The notes below the pieces were generated by a model. It made no database searches, had not been told where the DNA came from, and saw only the letters and a program-made list of their open reading frames with translations. From Methylobacterium sp. UNC378MF (GTDB lineage Bacteria; Pseudomonadota; Alphaproteobacteria; Rhizobiales; Beijerinckiaceae), in assembly GCF_900103195.1 (NCBI RefSeq), contig NZ_FMWU01000014.1, forward strand, positions 62,001 to 126,000: a stretch of 64,000 bases of DNA, given 5' to 3'. The translations under genes and the position numbers were made by a program. Below, piece by piece: positions 1 through 12,566 of the stretch (positions within the stretch are counted from its first letter, which is position 1; every line of letters starts with the position of its first letter).

Positions 1-198
<198 letters not shown>

Positions 199-227
199 TT
201 TTCGAGGCCGCGCTCGACGCCCCCGAT

Positions 228-320
228 CCGTCATCGCGAGCGCAGCGAAGCGACCCAGGGCAGCGCGACCTCCATCAGCGTGGCGCGGCTGGATTGCTTC
301 GCTTCGCTCGCAAAGACGGG
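228..320. repeat. Dispersed palindromic intergenic repeat, copy 1
   Basis: This about 93-bp element begins CCGTCATCGCGAGCG and ends CTCGCAAAGACGG, so its ends are inverted. A second copy in the same orientation lies at 4267-4360, immediately after metH. The two share long identical blocks, for example GCGACCCAGGGCAGCGCGAC and TGGATTGCTTCGCT, with a variable middle. It has the properties of a REP/MITE-like element (inference). Confidence 0.8.
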
Positions 321-375
321 GATGTTTCCGCGCCCACGGCACGGAAGCGTCTCAGAGAACGAAGTTTTCCACCCT

Positions 376-475
376 CCTGAGGTGCCGCGGCAGCGGCCTC
401 GAAGGAGAGGTCCAAGGAACACCGAGATATCTGGAGGGCTCCTTCGAGGCCTCCGCTTCGCTCCGGCACCTCAGG
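376..475. repeat. Long imperfect hairpin repeat between metF and metH
   Basis: The outer arms CCTGAGGTGCCG (376-387) and CGGCACCTCAGG (464-475) are perfect reverse complements. The inner arms GGCCTCGAAGGAG (395-407) and CTCCTTCGAGGCC (439-451) are also perfect. Such cruciform intergenic repeats are common in Rhizobiales. It ends about 20 bp before the metH start, so the transcript leader could carry a large stem-loop close to the ribosome binding region. Confidence 0.8.
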
Positions 476-497
476 ATGAGGTGATCTGACAGGACGC

Positions 498-4253
<3,756 letters not shown>

Positions 4254-4266
4254 GCGGGGGGCACCA

Positions 4267-4360
4267 CCGTCATCGCGAGCGTAGCAAAGCGACCCAGGGC
4301 AGCGCGACATCGGTCGGCGTGGCGCTACCCTGGATTGCTTCGCTCCGCTCGCAAGGACGG
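4267..4360. repeat. Dispersed palindromic intergenic repeat, copy 2
   Basis: Same family and orientation as the element at 228-320. It begins CCGTCATCGCGAGCG and ends CTCGCAAGGACGG. It sits 13 bp after the metH stop codon, in the convergent gap before the lactonase gene on the opposite strand, so it may also help end transcription of both (inference). Confidence 0.8.
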
Positions 4361-4388
4361 CACGGCGGCCCGAACCGCCCATCCAACC

Positions 4389-5393
4389 TCAGCAGGTCCC
4401 GGCGCCCCGCGTATTCACGTAGAGCGCATAGACCGAGTGCGACGCCGTCATCAGCAGCAGGTTGCGGTTGACGCCGCCGAAGCACAGGTTGGCGCAGCGC
4501 TCCGGGAGACGGATCCGGCCGATCAGCTTGGCCTGCGGCGACAGCACGATGACCCCGTCCTCGGCCTCGCTCATACCCCAGCCGCACCAGAGGTTGCCGT
4601 CGACATCGACCCGGAACCCGTCCGGCGTGCCGGTGCCGGCATCGTAGAACACGCGCCCGTTCGCGGTCTTGGTGCCGTTCTCGACCACGTCGTAGACGCG
4701 GATCAGCCGGTTCGGCTTGGCGCGGGCCTCGATGACGTAGAGCTTCGACTCGTCCGGCGAGAAGCAGAGCCCGTTCGGACCCGCCACGCCCTCGGCCGCG
4801 ACGCTGGCCTGCCCCGTCTTCGGGTCGATCCGGTAGATGTTGCCGGGCAGTTCCGGCGCGGCCATCGACTCGTGCGGGTTCGGCCCGAAGGCCGGATCGG
4901 TGAACCAGACCGCGCCGTCGGAATGGCAGACGACGTCGTTCGGCGAGTTCAGCGGCTTGCCGTCGAACCGGTCGAGCAGCGTGGTGAGGCTGCCGTCATG
5001 CTCGGTCCGGGTGACGCTGCGGGTCCTGTGCTGGCAGGTGATCAGCCGGCCCTGCCGGTCGCGGGTGTTGCCGTTGGCGTAGTTCGACGGCTTGCGGAAC
5101 ACCGAGAGGGTGCCGGACGCCTCCTCCCACTTCATGATCCGGTCGTTGACCACGTCGCTGAACAGCAGCGATCCCATGTCGCCGAACCAGACCGGCCCCT
5201 CGGCCCAGCGGAAGCCCGTGGCGACCCGCTCGACCGTCGCGGAGGCGAGCCGGTACTTGGCGAAGGCCGGATCGAGGATCTCGACGGATGGATCCGGCAC
5301 CCGCTGCGACGGTTCCCAACCGGCTCCGGCCGCCCGCGCGGCGCCGAGCAGGGCCGCTCCGGCGAGCAGACCCCGGCGTGCGATCGTGACCAT
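4389..5393 (-). CDS. SMP-30/gluconolactonase family lactonase, Tat-exported
   Basis: A 334-residue beta-propeller lactonase, expected to hydrolyse a sugar lactone to the aldonate. The N-terminus VTIARRGLLAGAALLGAA reads as a twin-arginine (ARRGLL) signal peptide, so the enzyme is probably periplasmic. Family landmarks are in order: FRWAEGPVW (metal Glu), NSPNDVVCHSDGAVWFTDP, GPNGLCFSPDESKLYV (metal Asn) and TPDGFRVDVDGNLWCG (metal Asp). The start has a good GGGAGG site 5 bases upstream. It is the last gene of a minus-strand run after the dehydratase and the RraA-like gene, which fits lactone opening ahead of aldonate dehydration. The exact sugar cannot be read from sequence. Confidence 0.88.
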   Translation of the reverse strand: MVTIARRGLLAGAALLGAARAAGAGWEPSQRVPDPSVEILDPAFAKYRLASATVERVATGFRWAEGPVWFGDMGSLLFSDVVNDRIMKWEEASGTLSVFRKPSNYANGNTRDRQGRLITCQHRTRSVTRTEHDGSLTTLLDRFDGKPLNSPNDVVCHSDGAVWFTDPAFGPNPHESMAAPELPGNIYRIDPKTGQASVAAEGVAGPNGLCFSPDESKLYVIEARAKPNRLIRVYDVVENGTKTANGRVFYDAGTGTPDGFRVDVDGNLWCGWGMSEAEDGVIVLSPQAKLIGRIRLPERCANLCFGGVNRNLLLMTASHSVYALYVNTRGAGTC

Positions 5394-5444
5394 GGTACCT
5401 CCCTGTGATGTGGCCCGCCGCCTGTTGCCGACGGCTCGGGCCGC

Positions 5445-7175
5445 TCAGTGAATCTCGGGTTCCGGAATACCGCCGGCGCCCTCCAGAAAGTCGAAATCGC
5501 AACCCTCGTGCGCCTGCCGCACGTGCTGTGCGAACAGACGGTTGTAACCACGCGGATAGGCCCGGTCCGGCGGCACGAAGGCCTTGACCCGCGCGGCGAT
5601 CTCGTCCGCGTCGAGGTGCAGGTGGATCCGCCGCCCGGGCACGTCCACCGTGATGCGGTCGTCGTTGCGCACCGCCGCGAGCGGACCGCCTGCGGCCGAT
5701 TCCGGCGCGACGTGCAGGATGCAGGCGCCGTAACTGGTCCCACTCATCCGGGCATCCGAGATGCGGACCATGTCGCGCACACCCTGCCGGAGCAGGACCT
5801 TGGGGATCGGCAACATGCCCCATTCCGGCATGCCAGGGCCGCCGATCGGGCCGGCATTGCGCAGGATCATCACGTGGTCTGGGGTGACGTCGAGGTCGAG
5901 GTCGTTCACCGCCGCGCTCATCGCGTCGTAACTGTCGAAGACCAGCGCGGGACCGGTATGCTGCAGCAAACGCGGGTCGGCGGCTGGCGGCTTGATCACG
6001 CAGCCGTCGGGGGCGAGGTTGCCGTACAGGATCGCGGTTCCACCCATGGCCACGATCGGCTGGTCGAGCGGGCGGATCACGTCGTCGTTGAACACCCGCA
6101 TGCCGACGAGCCCGTCGCCGATCGTGCCGCCGGTGACCGAGCGGGCGTCGAGGTGGAGGAGGGGAGACAGGCGCGCCATCAGCGCGCGGATGCCGCCCGC
6201 GATGTGGAAATCCTCCATCAGCCACTGACCCGAGGGCCGGAGATTGGCGATCACCGGCACCCTCTGGGCGAACTCGTCGAACTCGGTGAGCTTCACCGGA
6301 ATGCCGGCTCGGCCCGCCATGGCGACGAGGTGGATCATCGCGTTGGTGGAGCCGGCGAGCGCGTTGTGGACCACCAGGGCGTTGTCGATCGAGCGGCGGT
6401 CGAGGATGTCGGAGGGTTTCAGGTCCTCCCAGATCATCTCGACGATCCGCCGGCCGCAGGCGCCGGCCATGCGCGGATGGTCGGCATCGGCCGCCGGGAT
6501 CGACGCCGAGCCCGGCAGCGAGAGCCCTAGCGCCTCGGTGATCGACGTCATGGTCGAGGCCGTGCCCATCGTCATGCAGGTGCCGGCGGAGCGGGCGATG
6601 CCTGCCTCCATGTCGTTCCATTCCTGCGTGGTGATGTTGCCGGCCTCCTTCTCGGCCCAGTACTTCCAGACGTCGGAGCCGGAGCCCAGGATCGTCCCGC
6701 CGAAATGCCCGCGCATCATCGGTCCCGCCGGCAGGAAGATCATCGGCAGGTTCATGGAGATCCCGCCCATGACGGTGCCGGGCGTGGTCTTGTCACAGCC
6801 GCCCATCAGCACCGCGCCGTCCACGGGATGCTGGCGCAGCAGCTCCTCCACCTCCATGGCGAGGAGGTTGCGGTAGAGCATCGTGGTCGGTTTGACGAAG
6901 TTCTCGGACAGCGACAGCGCCGGCAATTCGATCGGGAATCCGCCCGCCTGCCAGACCCCGCGCTTCACCTGCTCCACGCGCTCGCGGAAATGCTGGTGGC
7001 AGGGGTTGATGTCGCTCCAGGTGTTGATGATGCCGACGATCGGCTTGCCGCTGAAATCCGCCCGCTCGTAGCCCATCTGGAGCATGCGGGAGCGGTGGCC
7101 GAAGCTGCGCAGGTCGGTGGCGCCGAACCAGCGCTGGCTGCGCAGGTCGTCCAGGGTCTTCTTGCGCGCGGTCAT
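5445..7175 (-). CDS. IlvD/Edd family dehydratase, L-arabonate/sugar-acid type
   Basis: A 576-residue iron-sulfur dehydratase that converts a sugar acid to the 2-keto-3-deoxy acid. Cluster and metal cysteines are visible in GGCDKTTPG and AGTCMTMGTASTM. The C-terminal signature SDARMSGTSYGACILH is typical of the sugar-acid branch rather than branched-chain IlvD. LRSQRWFGATDLRSFGHRSR at the N-terminus resembles arabonate/xylonate dehydratases. I chose the ATG at 7175, not the farther upstream in-frame start, because GGAGA lies about 10 bases before it. Neighbours are a lactonase downstream and an RraA-type aldolase upstream, probably one operon. Substrate (arabonate, xylonate, fuconate or similar) is not resolvable here. 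Confidence 0.9.
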   Translation of the reverse strand: MTARKKTLDDLRSQRWFGATDLRSFGHRSRMLQMGYERADFSGKPIVGIINTWSDINPCHQHFRERVEQVKRGVWQAGGFPIELPALSLSENFVKPTTMLYRNLLAMEVEELLRQHPVDGAVLMGGCDKTTPGTVMGGISMNLPMIFLPAGPMMRGHFGGTILGSGSDVWKYWAEKEAGNITTQEWNDMEAGIARSAGTCMTMGTASTMTSITEALGLSLPGSASIPAADADHPRMAGACGRRIVEMIWEDLKPSDILDRRSIDNALVVHNALAGSTNAMIHLVAMAGRAGIPVKLTEFDEFAQRVPVIANLRPSGQWLMEDFHIAGGIRALMARLSPLLHLDARSVTGGTIGDGLVGMRVFNDDVIRPLDQPIVAMGGTAILYGNLAPDGCVIKPPAADPRLLQHTGPALVFDSYDAMSAAVNDLDLDVTPDHVMILRNAGPIGGPGMPEWGMLPIPKVLLRQGVRDMVRISDARMSGTSYGACILHVAPESAAGGPLAAVRNDDRITVDVPGRRIHLHLDADEIAARVKAFVPPDRAYPRGYNRLFAQHVRQAHEGCDFDFLEGAGGIPEPEIH

Positions 7176-7240
7176 CGCTCTGTCTCCGGCCTCACGCGCG
7201 GTCGAATGGGCCGCCGGCAGGCCGGGCGGCACGGAGGCGT

Positions 7241-7960
7241 TCAGCGTCCGGTGCGTTCCCGCCAGGCGGCGAAGTCGGTGAGGCTCTGTTCGTCGGTGGC
7301 AGGGTAGAGGCCGAGGATCGAGCGCCCCTTGCGCACCTCCTCGGTCACGAAATCCTCGTAGGCGGTCATCTCGACGGCCTCGTCGGCAACCGCTTCGGCG
7401 AGATGGGCCGGGATCACCGCGACGCCGTCGCCGTCGCCGACGATGACGTCTCCGGGGAAAACCGGCGCGTCACCGCAGCCGATCGGCACGTTGACGTCGA
7501 TGGCCTGGTGGATGGTGAGATTCGTCGGCGCCGAGGGACGCACATGGTAGGTCGGCATCTCGAGTTGCGCGATCTCGGCGGCATCGCGGAAGCCACCGTC
7601 GGTGACGAGCCCGGCGCAACCTCGCACCATCAGGCGGGTGGCCAGGATCGAACCGGCGGAGGCCGCCCGCGCATCCTTGCGGCTGTCGATCACCATCACG
7701 GCGCCGGGCGGACACTCCTCCACGGCCTTGCGCTGCGGATGCGCGCGGTCCCGGAACACGGTGATGGGGTTCAGATCCTCGCGGGCCGGGATGTAGCGCA
7801 GGGTGAACGCCTCGCCGACCATCGTGGGGCCGCCGGCCTTCAAGGGACGCACGTCCTGGATCATCTGGTTGCGGAAGCCGCGCTTGTAGAGGGCGGTCAT
7901 CAGCGTTGCCGTGCTGACCGACTTCAGCTTGGCGCGCGTCTCGGCGGACAGCCCGGCCAT
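7241..7960 (-). CDS. RraA/HMG-aldolase family protein
   Basis: A 239-residue member of the RraA-like fold that includes 4-hydroxy-4-methyl-2-oxoglutarate/oxaloacetate aldolases. The divalent-metal, substrate-binding loop is seen in GLVTDGGFRDAAEI (G-G-x-R-D motif), preceded by GAVMVIDSRKD and followed by VFPGDVIVGDGDGVAVIP, a very conserved segment. It is not the short RNase E regulator RraA (about 160 residues). It is the first gene of the minus-strand arm, 65 bp before the dehydratase, and diverges from the GntR regulator. In context it may cleave a 2-keto-(3-deoxy) acid made by the dehydratase, or act as a decarboxylase; that is inference. The start has an AGGAG site. Confidence 0.85.
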   Translation of the reverse strand: MAGLSAETRAKLKSVSTATLMTALYKRGFRNQMIQDVRPLKAGGPTMVGEAFTLRYIPAREDLNPITVFRDRAHPQRKAVEECPPGAVMVIDSRKDARAASAGSILATRLMVRGCAGLVTDGGFRDAAEIAQLEMPTYHVRPSAPTNLTIHQAIDVNVPIGCGDAPVFPGDVIVGDGDGVAVIPAHLAEAVADEAVEMTAYEDFVTEEVRKGRSILGLYPATDEQSLTDFAAWRERTGR

Positions 7961-7994
7961 ACGTAACTCCTCCCTGGGACCCGGTCTGCGCGAT

Positions 7995-8014
7995 CGTGAT
8001 CGATGACGATCACG
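7995..8014. promoter_or_regulatory. Inverted repeat in divergent promoter region, candidate GntR operator
   Basis: CGTGATCG-atga-CGATCACG is a perfect 8+8 bp inverted repeat between the RraA-like gene (minus) and the GntR regulator (plus). Its position suits an operator for the adjacent regulator controlling both arms of the sugar-acid cluster. Binding is inferred from position and symmetry only. Confidence 0.5.
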
Positions 8015-8152
8015 CGCCGCTTGGGCCGAATTTGGTTTCGGCCTCTGCTGGACACGGACTGATATCCCAGGTCTTGAGTAGCACGGTGCGCAGCGCCATT
8101 GTCAACCAGCGCGGGTTGCGACGGACATGGTTTGATATCGACGAGGAAGCTC

Positions 8153-8854
8153 TTGGCCGGATTGGGATTTGCGGGCAGCGGACAGCCGCCGCCGGAGGAC
8201 ACGCGCAGGCCGCGCTCGCTCGCCGAGACCGCCTACGACGCCATCGAGCAGATGATCATCAGCCGCCGTCTCGCCCCGGGCGCCATGGTCTCCGAAGGCG
8301 AACTTGGCGCGGAGCTGGGTCTCGGCCGGACTCCGGTCCGTGAAGCACTGGCGCGGCTCAAGACGATCGGATTCGTGGAAGTCCATCCGCGGCGCGGCGT
8401 CCTCGTCACCCAGGTCGACATCATCAAGCATCTCGAATTGCTGGAGGTGCGCCGTCCCCTTGACGAGACGGTGGCGCGCTGCGCGATCGCGCGCGGCACG
8501 GAGGAGGACATGGCGCGCCTTCTGGACCGCGTCACCGGCCTGCGGAACGCCGCGCAGGCCCGCGATCGGGAGGCCTATTTCCAGCACAAGCGCGCCCTGC
8601 ACGAGGGCTTGGTCGGCGCCGCCTACAACCCGACCCTGACCGGCACCATGACGCCGCTCCACGCGCAGTCGCGCCGGTTCTGGTACACCTACGAGCCGAC
8701 CGCGAGCTTCGTGGATTGCGCGGGGATCCACGCGGACATCCTGTCCGGACTCGCGGCGCGGGACGAGGCGGCGGCCCTTGCCGGAATCGGGGCGCTGTTC
8801 GACTTTCTCGACCGGATGACCCGCCGGGCCCTCGACCGGCGTCCCCTTGTCTGA
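8153..8854 (+). CDS. GntR-family regulator, FadR/FCD subgroup
   Basis: A 233-residue ligand-responsive DNA-binding protein. The winged helix spans about 25-90, with SEGELGAELGLGRTPVREAL as the recognition helix region. The rest is an all-helical FCD effector domain (LEVRRPLDETVARCA, HKRALHEGLV) that in this family binds a metal and a small organic acid. I chose TTG at 8153 because GAGGAAG lies 4-10 bases before it; an in-frame TTG at 8099 would add 18 residues with no visible site. It lies between the two arms of the sugar-acid cluster and probably controls both. Effector unknown. Confidence 0.88.
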   Translation: MAGLGFAGSGQPPPEDTRRPRSLAETAYDAIEQMIISRRLAPGAMVSEGELGAELGLGRTPVREALARLKTIGFVEVHPRRGVLVTQVDIIKHLELLEVRRPLDETVARCAIARGTEEDMARLLDRVTGLRNAAQARDREAYFQHKRALHEGLVGAAYNPTLTGTMTPLHAQSRRFWYTYEPTASFVDCAGIHADILSGLAARDEAAALAGIGALFDFLDRMTRRALDRRPLV

Positions 8855-8889
8855 CAGTCTGATCAGCTCGAACCCGCCCCTTTCCTGAC

Positions 8890-8912
8890 CTGAGATATCA
8901 GATGCATCTCAG
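8890..8912. promoter_or_regulatory. Inverted repeat upstream of the ThDP enzyme gene
   Basis: CTGAGAT (8890-8896) and ATCTCAG (8906-8912) form a perfect 7+7 inverted repeat with a 9-base spacer, about 70 bp before the TTG start of the next gene. It could be a second regulator site or a weak hairpin; no U-tract follows, so a terminator is unlikely. Confidence 0.4.
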
Positions 8913-8981
8913 CTGCGGGTGGAACGGCGGCTGATCCCAGCAAAGAGCTGGGATGCGGCTCGAGCGCCAGGGAGAAACGTC

Positions 8982-10652
8982 TTGAGCGGATTGCCCCCAC
9001 GCACCGGCGCGCAGGTGCTCGTCGACCAACTCCGCGCGCAGGGGATCGAGCGCGTGACCTGCGTTCCCGGGGAAAGCTACCTCGCGGTGCTCGATGCCCT
9101 GCGCGACAGCGGCATCGACGTGCTGGTCTGCCGGCAGGAGGGCGGCGCGGCGATCATGGCTGAGGCCGCCGGCAAGCTCACGGGCCGCCCGGGAATCTGC
9201 TTCGTCACCCGGGGGCCTGGCGCCACCAACGCTTCCGCCGGCGTGCACATCGCGCGCCAGGATTCGACGCCGATGATCCTGTTCGTCGGTCAGATCGCTC
9301 GGCGGATGCGGGACCGCGAGGCCTTCCAAGAGGTCGATTACCGGCAGATGTTCGGCGGCGTCGCCAAGTGGGCGGTGGAGATCGATGACGCCGCGCGCAT
9401 CCCGGAGATCCTGGCCCGGGCCTTCCGGGTCGCGATGCAGGGCCGCCCGGGCCCCGTCGTTGTCGCTCTGCCGGAAGATATGCTCGACGACGTCGCGGCC
9501 GTGTCCGACGCGCCGCGCGTCGTCCCGGCCGCGCCGGCTCCGTCGGGGAACGATGTCGCGCGCCTGCGGTCGATGCTGGCGGAGGCGCGGCGGCCGGTGG
9601 TGCTGCTCGGCGGCTCCCGCTGGACGCAGGGCGCCGTCGCAACCCTGGTCGCCTGGGCCGAGCGCCACGATCTGCCGGTGGCGGTCTCGTTCCGGCGGGC
9701 GCAGCTCTTCCCCGCCGACCACCCGAACTTCGCGGGCGAACTCGGGATCGGGCCGAACCCGGCGCTGCTCGCCCGGATCAAGGAGGCCGACCTGCTGCTG
9801 ATGGTGGGCGGGCGCCTCTCCGAGATGCCGGCGCAATCCTACGGCCTGCTCGGCATCCCCGATCCTGGGCTGCCGCTGGTTCACGTCCATGCCGACGCGG
9901 CGGAGCTCGGCCGCGTCTACCAGCCGGCACTGGCGATCGAGGCGGCGCCCGAGACATTCTGCGCCGTCCTGCCGGATTTCGTCCCGACCGCGAGCGGGCG
10001 GGCCGCCGAGGCCCACGCCGCCTATCGCGCGTGGTCTGAGACGCCGGAGCCGAAGCCCGGCGCGTTCCAGTACGGGGAAGCGATCACGTGGCTGCGCGAG
10101 CGTCTGCCGCCGGACGCGGTGATCTGCAACGGCGCCGGCAACTTCGCCACCTGGGTCCACCGCTACTACCGGTTCCGCGCCTTCGGCACGCAGCTCGCGC
10201 CGACCTCGGGCTCGATGGGCTACGGCCTGCCCGCGGCCGTGATGGCCAAGCGCAGCCATCCGGAGCGGATCGTCGTTGCGCTCGCGGGCGACGGCGACGT
10301 GATGATGACCGTGCAGGAATTTGCCACCGCCGTGCAATACGGGATCGCCATCGTGGTGGTCGTGCTCGACAATGGCATGTACGGCACGATCCGGATGCAT
10401 CAGGAGCGCGAGTATCCCGGCCGCGTCTCGGCGACAGAGCTTCGCAATCCCGATTTTGCAGCGCTCGCCCGCGCCTGCGGCGGCCACGGCGAGTTCGTGG
10501 AGCGCACCGCCGAATTTGCCCCCGCCTTCGAGCGCAGCCTCGCCTCCGGACTGCCGGCGATGATCCATTGCCGCGTTGATCCCGAGGCGCTCACCCCGAC
10601 CATGACCCTCGCGGCTATCCGCGAGAAAGCCCTGGCGGCACAGCGGGGCTGA
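8982..10652 (+). CDS. Thiamine-diphosphate-dependent enzyme, acetolactate synthase/decarboxylase-like
   Basis: A 556-residue three-domain ThDP enzyme. The PYR domain has the catalytic Glu in [19 protein letters not shown] and the [11 protein letters not shown] loop. A central TPP_M domain follows ([10 protein letters not shown]). The C-terminal PP domain holds the ThDP/Mg motif [18 protein letters not shown]...LDNGMYGTI (G-D-G-D to N about 27 residues later). I placed the start at TTG 8982, preceded by GGGAGA, because the family N-terminus ([10 protein letters not shown]) follows directly; the frame is open upstream from GTG 8919. True acetolactate synthase usually pairs with a small subunit, absent here. 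Flanked by a GntR regulator and a semialdehyde dehydrogenase, it probably decarboxylates or ligates a 2-keto acid. Exact reaction unknown. Confidence 0.82.
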   Translation: MSGLPPRTGAQVLVDQLRAQGIERVTCVPGESYLAVLDALRDSGIDVLVCRQEGGAAIMAEAAGKLTGRPGICFVTRGPGATNASAGVHIARQDSTPMILFVGQIARRMRDREAFQEVDYRQMFGGVAKWAVEIDDAARIPEILARAFRVAMQGRPGPVVVALPEDMLDDVAAVSDAPRVVPAAPAPSGNDVARLRSMLAEARRPVVLLGGSRWTQGAVATLVAWAERHDLPVAVSFRRAQLFPADHPNFAGELGIGPNPALLARIKEADLLLMVGGRLSEMPAQSYGLLGIPDPGLPLVHVHADAAELGRVYQPALAIEAAPETFCAVLPDFVPTASGRAAEAHAAYRAWSETPEPKPGAFQYGEAITWLRERLPPDAVICNGAGNFATWVHRYYRFRAFGTQLAPTSGSMGYGLPAAVMAKRSHPERIVVALAGDGDVMMTVQEFATAVQYGIAIVVVVLDNGMYGTIRMHQEREYPGRVSATELRNPDFAALARACGGHGEFVERTAEFAPAFERSLASGLPAMIHCRVDPEALTPTMTLAAIREKALAAQRG

Positions 10653-10713
10653 TTGCCCATCGCGCGTCCGTCCCGGTGCGGCCCGCCCGCACCCAAACGA
10701 AGAGGAGCAGCTC

Positions 10714-12291
10714 ATGACCCTGCGCGGCGAGAACCTGATCGGCGCCGAGGCGCGGCGCGGCACCGAGGCGGCCTTCCGGGCCGTCGCGGCGGCCACCGGC
10801 GAAGCCCTGGAGCCGGATTTCCCGGGCGCGAGCCGGAGCGACCTGGACCGGGCCTGCGCGCTCGCCGAGGCCGCTTTCGACACCTACCGCGAGACCGATC
10901 CTGAGGCGCGGGCCGGCTTCCTTGAGGCGATTGCCGCGAACATCCTAGAGATCGGGGACGATCTCGTCACGCGCTGCATGGCCGAGACGGGGCTGCCCCG
11001 GCCGCGGATCGAAGGCGAGCGCGCTCGGACCGTGGGCCAGCTGCGCCTGTTCGCCGGCGTGGTCCGCGAGGGCAGCTCCGTCGGGGTGCGGATCGATCCG
11101 GCCCTGCCGGACCGCAAGCCGCTGCCCCGGCCGGACCTGCGCCTGCGCCGGATCGCCGTCGGCCCGGTGGCAGTGTTCGGCGCCTCGAACTTCCCGCTCG
11201 CCTTCTCGGTCGCGGGGGGCGACACCGCCTCGGCCCTGGCGGCAGGCTGCCCGGTGGTGGTCAAGGCCCATCCCGCCCATCCCGGCACCTCGGAGCTCGT
11301 CGGCCGCGCCATCCAGAAGGCGGTGGCGTCCTGCGGTCTGCCCGAGGGGACTTTCTCGCTGCTGTTCGATGCCGGTCAGTCGATCGGGCAGGGGCTGGTG
11401 GCCGATCCCCGAATCGCCGCCGTGGGCTTCACGGGCTCGCGCCGGGGGGGCACCGCCCTGATGGCGATTGCGGCCGGGCGCCCGACGCCCATCCCGGTCT
11501 ATGCCGAGATGAGCAGCATCAACCCGGTGCTGCTGTTCCCCGGCGCGCTGGCCAAGCGAGGCGCAGAAATCGGCAAGGCCTTCGCGGCCTCCCTGACGCT
11601 GGGTGCCGGACAGTTCTGCACCAATCCTGGCCTGATCCTGGCACTCCCCGGCCCGGGCCTCGACGCCTTCCTGGAGGCGGCCGGCGCGGCCCTGCGGGAG
11701 AGCCCGGCCGCGACCATGCTCACGCCCGGCATTCAGCGCGCCTACAGCGAGGCCGTCGCGCGAGTCGCCGGCCACGCCGCCGTGACCCGTATCGCAGAGG
11801 GTGCAGAGGGTGGGGCAATCCAGGGCCGGGCCACTCTGTTTGCCGCGGACTCGGACGTGTTCCTGGCGGAACCCGAGCTGCAGGAGGAGATGTTCGGCGC
11901 GTCGGGTCTCGTGGTGCGCTGCGCGGATTTCGACGCGATGCGGTCGGTCCTGGAGCATCTGGAGGGGCAGCTCACGGCCTCGCTGCATCTCGTGCCGGAG
12001 GATCACGCGGCCGCACGGGAACTGCTGCCGCTCTTGGAGCGCCGTGTCGGCCGCATCCTGGTGGACGGCTTCGGGACCGGGGTCGAAGTGGCGCACGCGA
12101 TGGTCCATGGCGGTCCCTATCCGGCGACCTCGGACGGGCGGACAACCTCGGTGGGCAGTCTCGCGATCGACCGCTTCCTGCGGCCCGTGAGCTACCAGGA
12201 CTTTCCCGACGCCCTGCTGCCGGCGGCGCTTCAGGCCGCCAATCCGCTGGGGCTTCCCCGGCGGATCGACGGCGTGCCCGAGCGCCGCTGA
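10714..12291 (+). CDS. 2,5-dioxovalerate (alpha-ketoglutarate semialdehyde) dehydrogenase-type aldehyde dehydrogenase
   Basis: A 525-residue NAD(P)-dependent aldehyde dehydrogenase of the KGSADH branch. Evidence is [20 protein letters not shown] near 150-170, a coenzyme segment [11 protein letters not shown], the general-base Glu in [13 protein letters not shown] and the nucleophile Cys in [18 protein letters not shown] oxidises 2-ketoglutarate semialdehyde to 2-ketoglutarate, the last step of the non-phosphorylative pentose/aldonate pathways, consistent with the dehydratase and lactonase nearby. GAGGAG lies about 8 bases before ATG 10714. It ends about 80 bp before the tRNA-Gln gene. Co-transcription with the ThDP gene is likely (61-bp gap). 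Confidence 0.88.
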   Translation: MTLRGENLIGAEARRGTEAAFRAVAAATGEALEPDFPGASRSDLDRACALAEAAFDTYRETDPEARAGFLEAIAANILEIGDDLVTRCMAETGLPRPRIEGERARTVGQLRLFAGVVREGSSVGVRIDPALPDRKPLPRPDLRLRRIAVGPVAVFGASNFPLAFSVAGGDTASALAAGCPVVVKAHPAHPGTSELVGRAIQKAVASCGLPEGTFSLLFDAGQSIGQGLVADPRIAAVGFTGSRRGGTALMAIAAGRPTPIPVYAEMSSINPVLLFPGALAKRGAEIGKAFAASLTLGAGQFCTNPGLILALPGPGLDAFLEAAGAALRESPAATMLTPGIQRAYSEAVARVAGHAAVTRIAEGAEGGAIQGRATLFAADSDVFLAEPELQEEMFGASGLVVRCADFDAMRSVLEHLEGQLTASLHLVPEDHAAARELLPLLERRVGRILVDGFGTGVEVAHAMVHGGPYPATSDGRTTSVGSLAIDRFLRPVSYQDFPDALLPAALQAANPLGLPRRIDGVPERR

Positions 12292-12371
12292 GCCACGGCG
12301 GGCGGGCCGATCAGCCGTGATCCACGGCTTGCCAGGGGAGAGCGCGGCGTCTAGACAGCGTCCGCTCACCT

Positions 12372-12446
<75 letters not shown>

Positions 12447-12566
12447 AACGCCTGTGATTCTCAGCCGACCGTTGATTCTCCGGCTGTTTTCGGACCCGCC
12501 CGGGCCGACCGCTCCGTCCAGGTCCACTCGGGAGGTCCACAGTTCTGGACGGCAAGGAGTCGCGCC

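Noticed and set aside
199..497. SAM-type riboswitch before metH
   Set aside because: The space is occupied by two palindromic repeats; I could not find the conserved SAM-I, SAM-II or SAM-V core elements by eye.
4996..6621. Long minus-strand frame overlapping the lactonase and dehydratase
   Set aside because: Arg/Pro/Gly-rich shadow in another frame of the two real genes; no domain recognised.
8898..10883. 661-codon minus-strand frame opposite the ThDP gene
   Set aside because: Shadow frame with biased composition; the plus-strand ThDP motifs are decisive.
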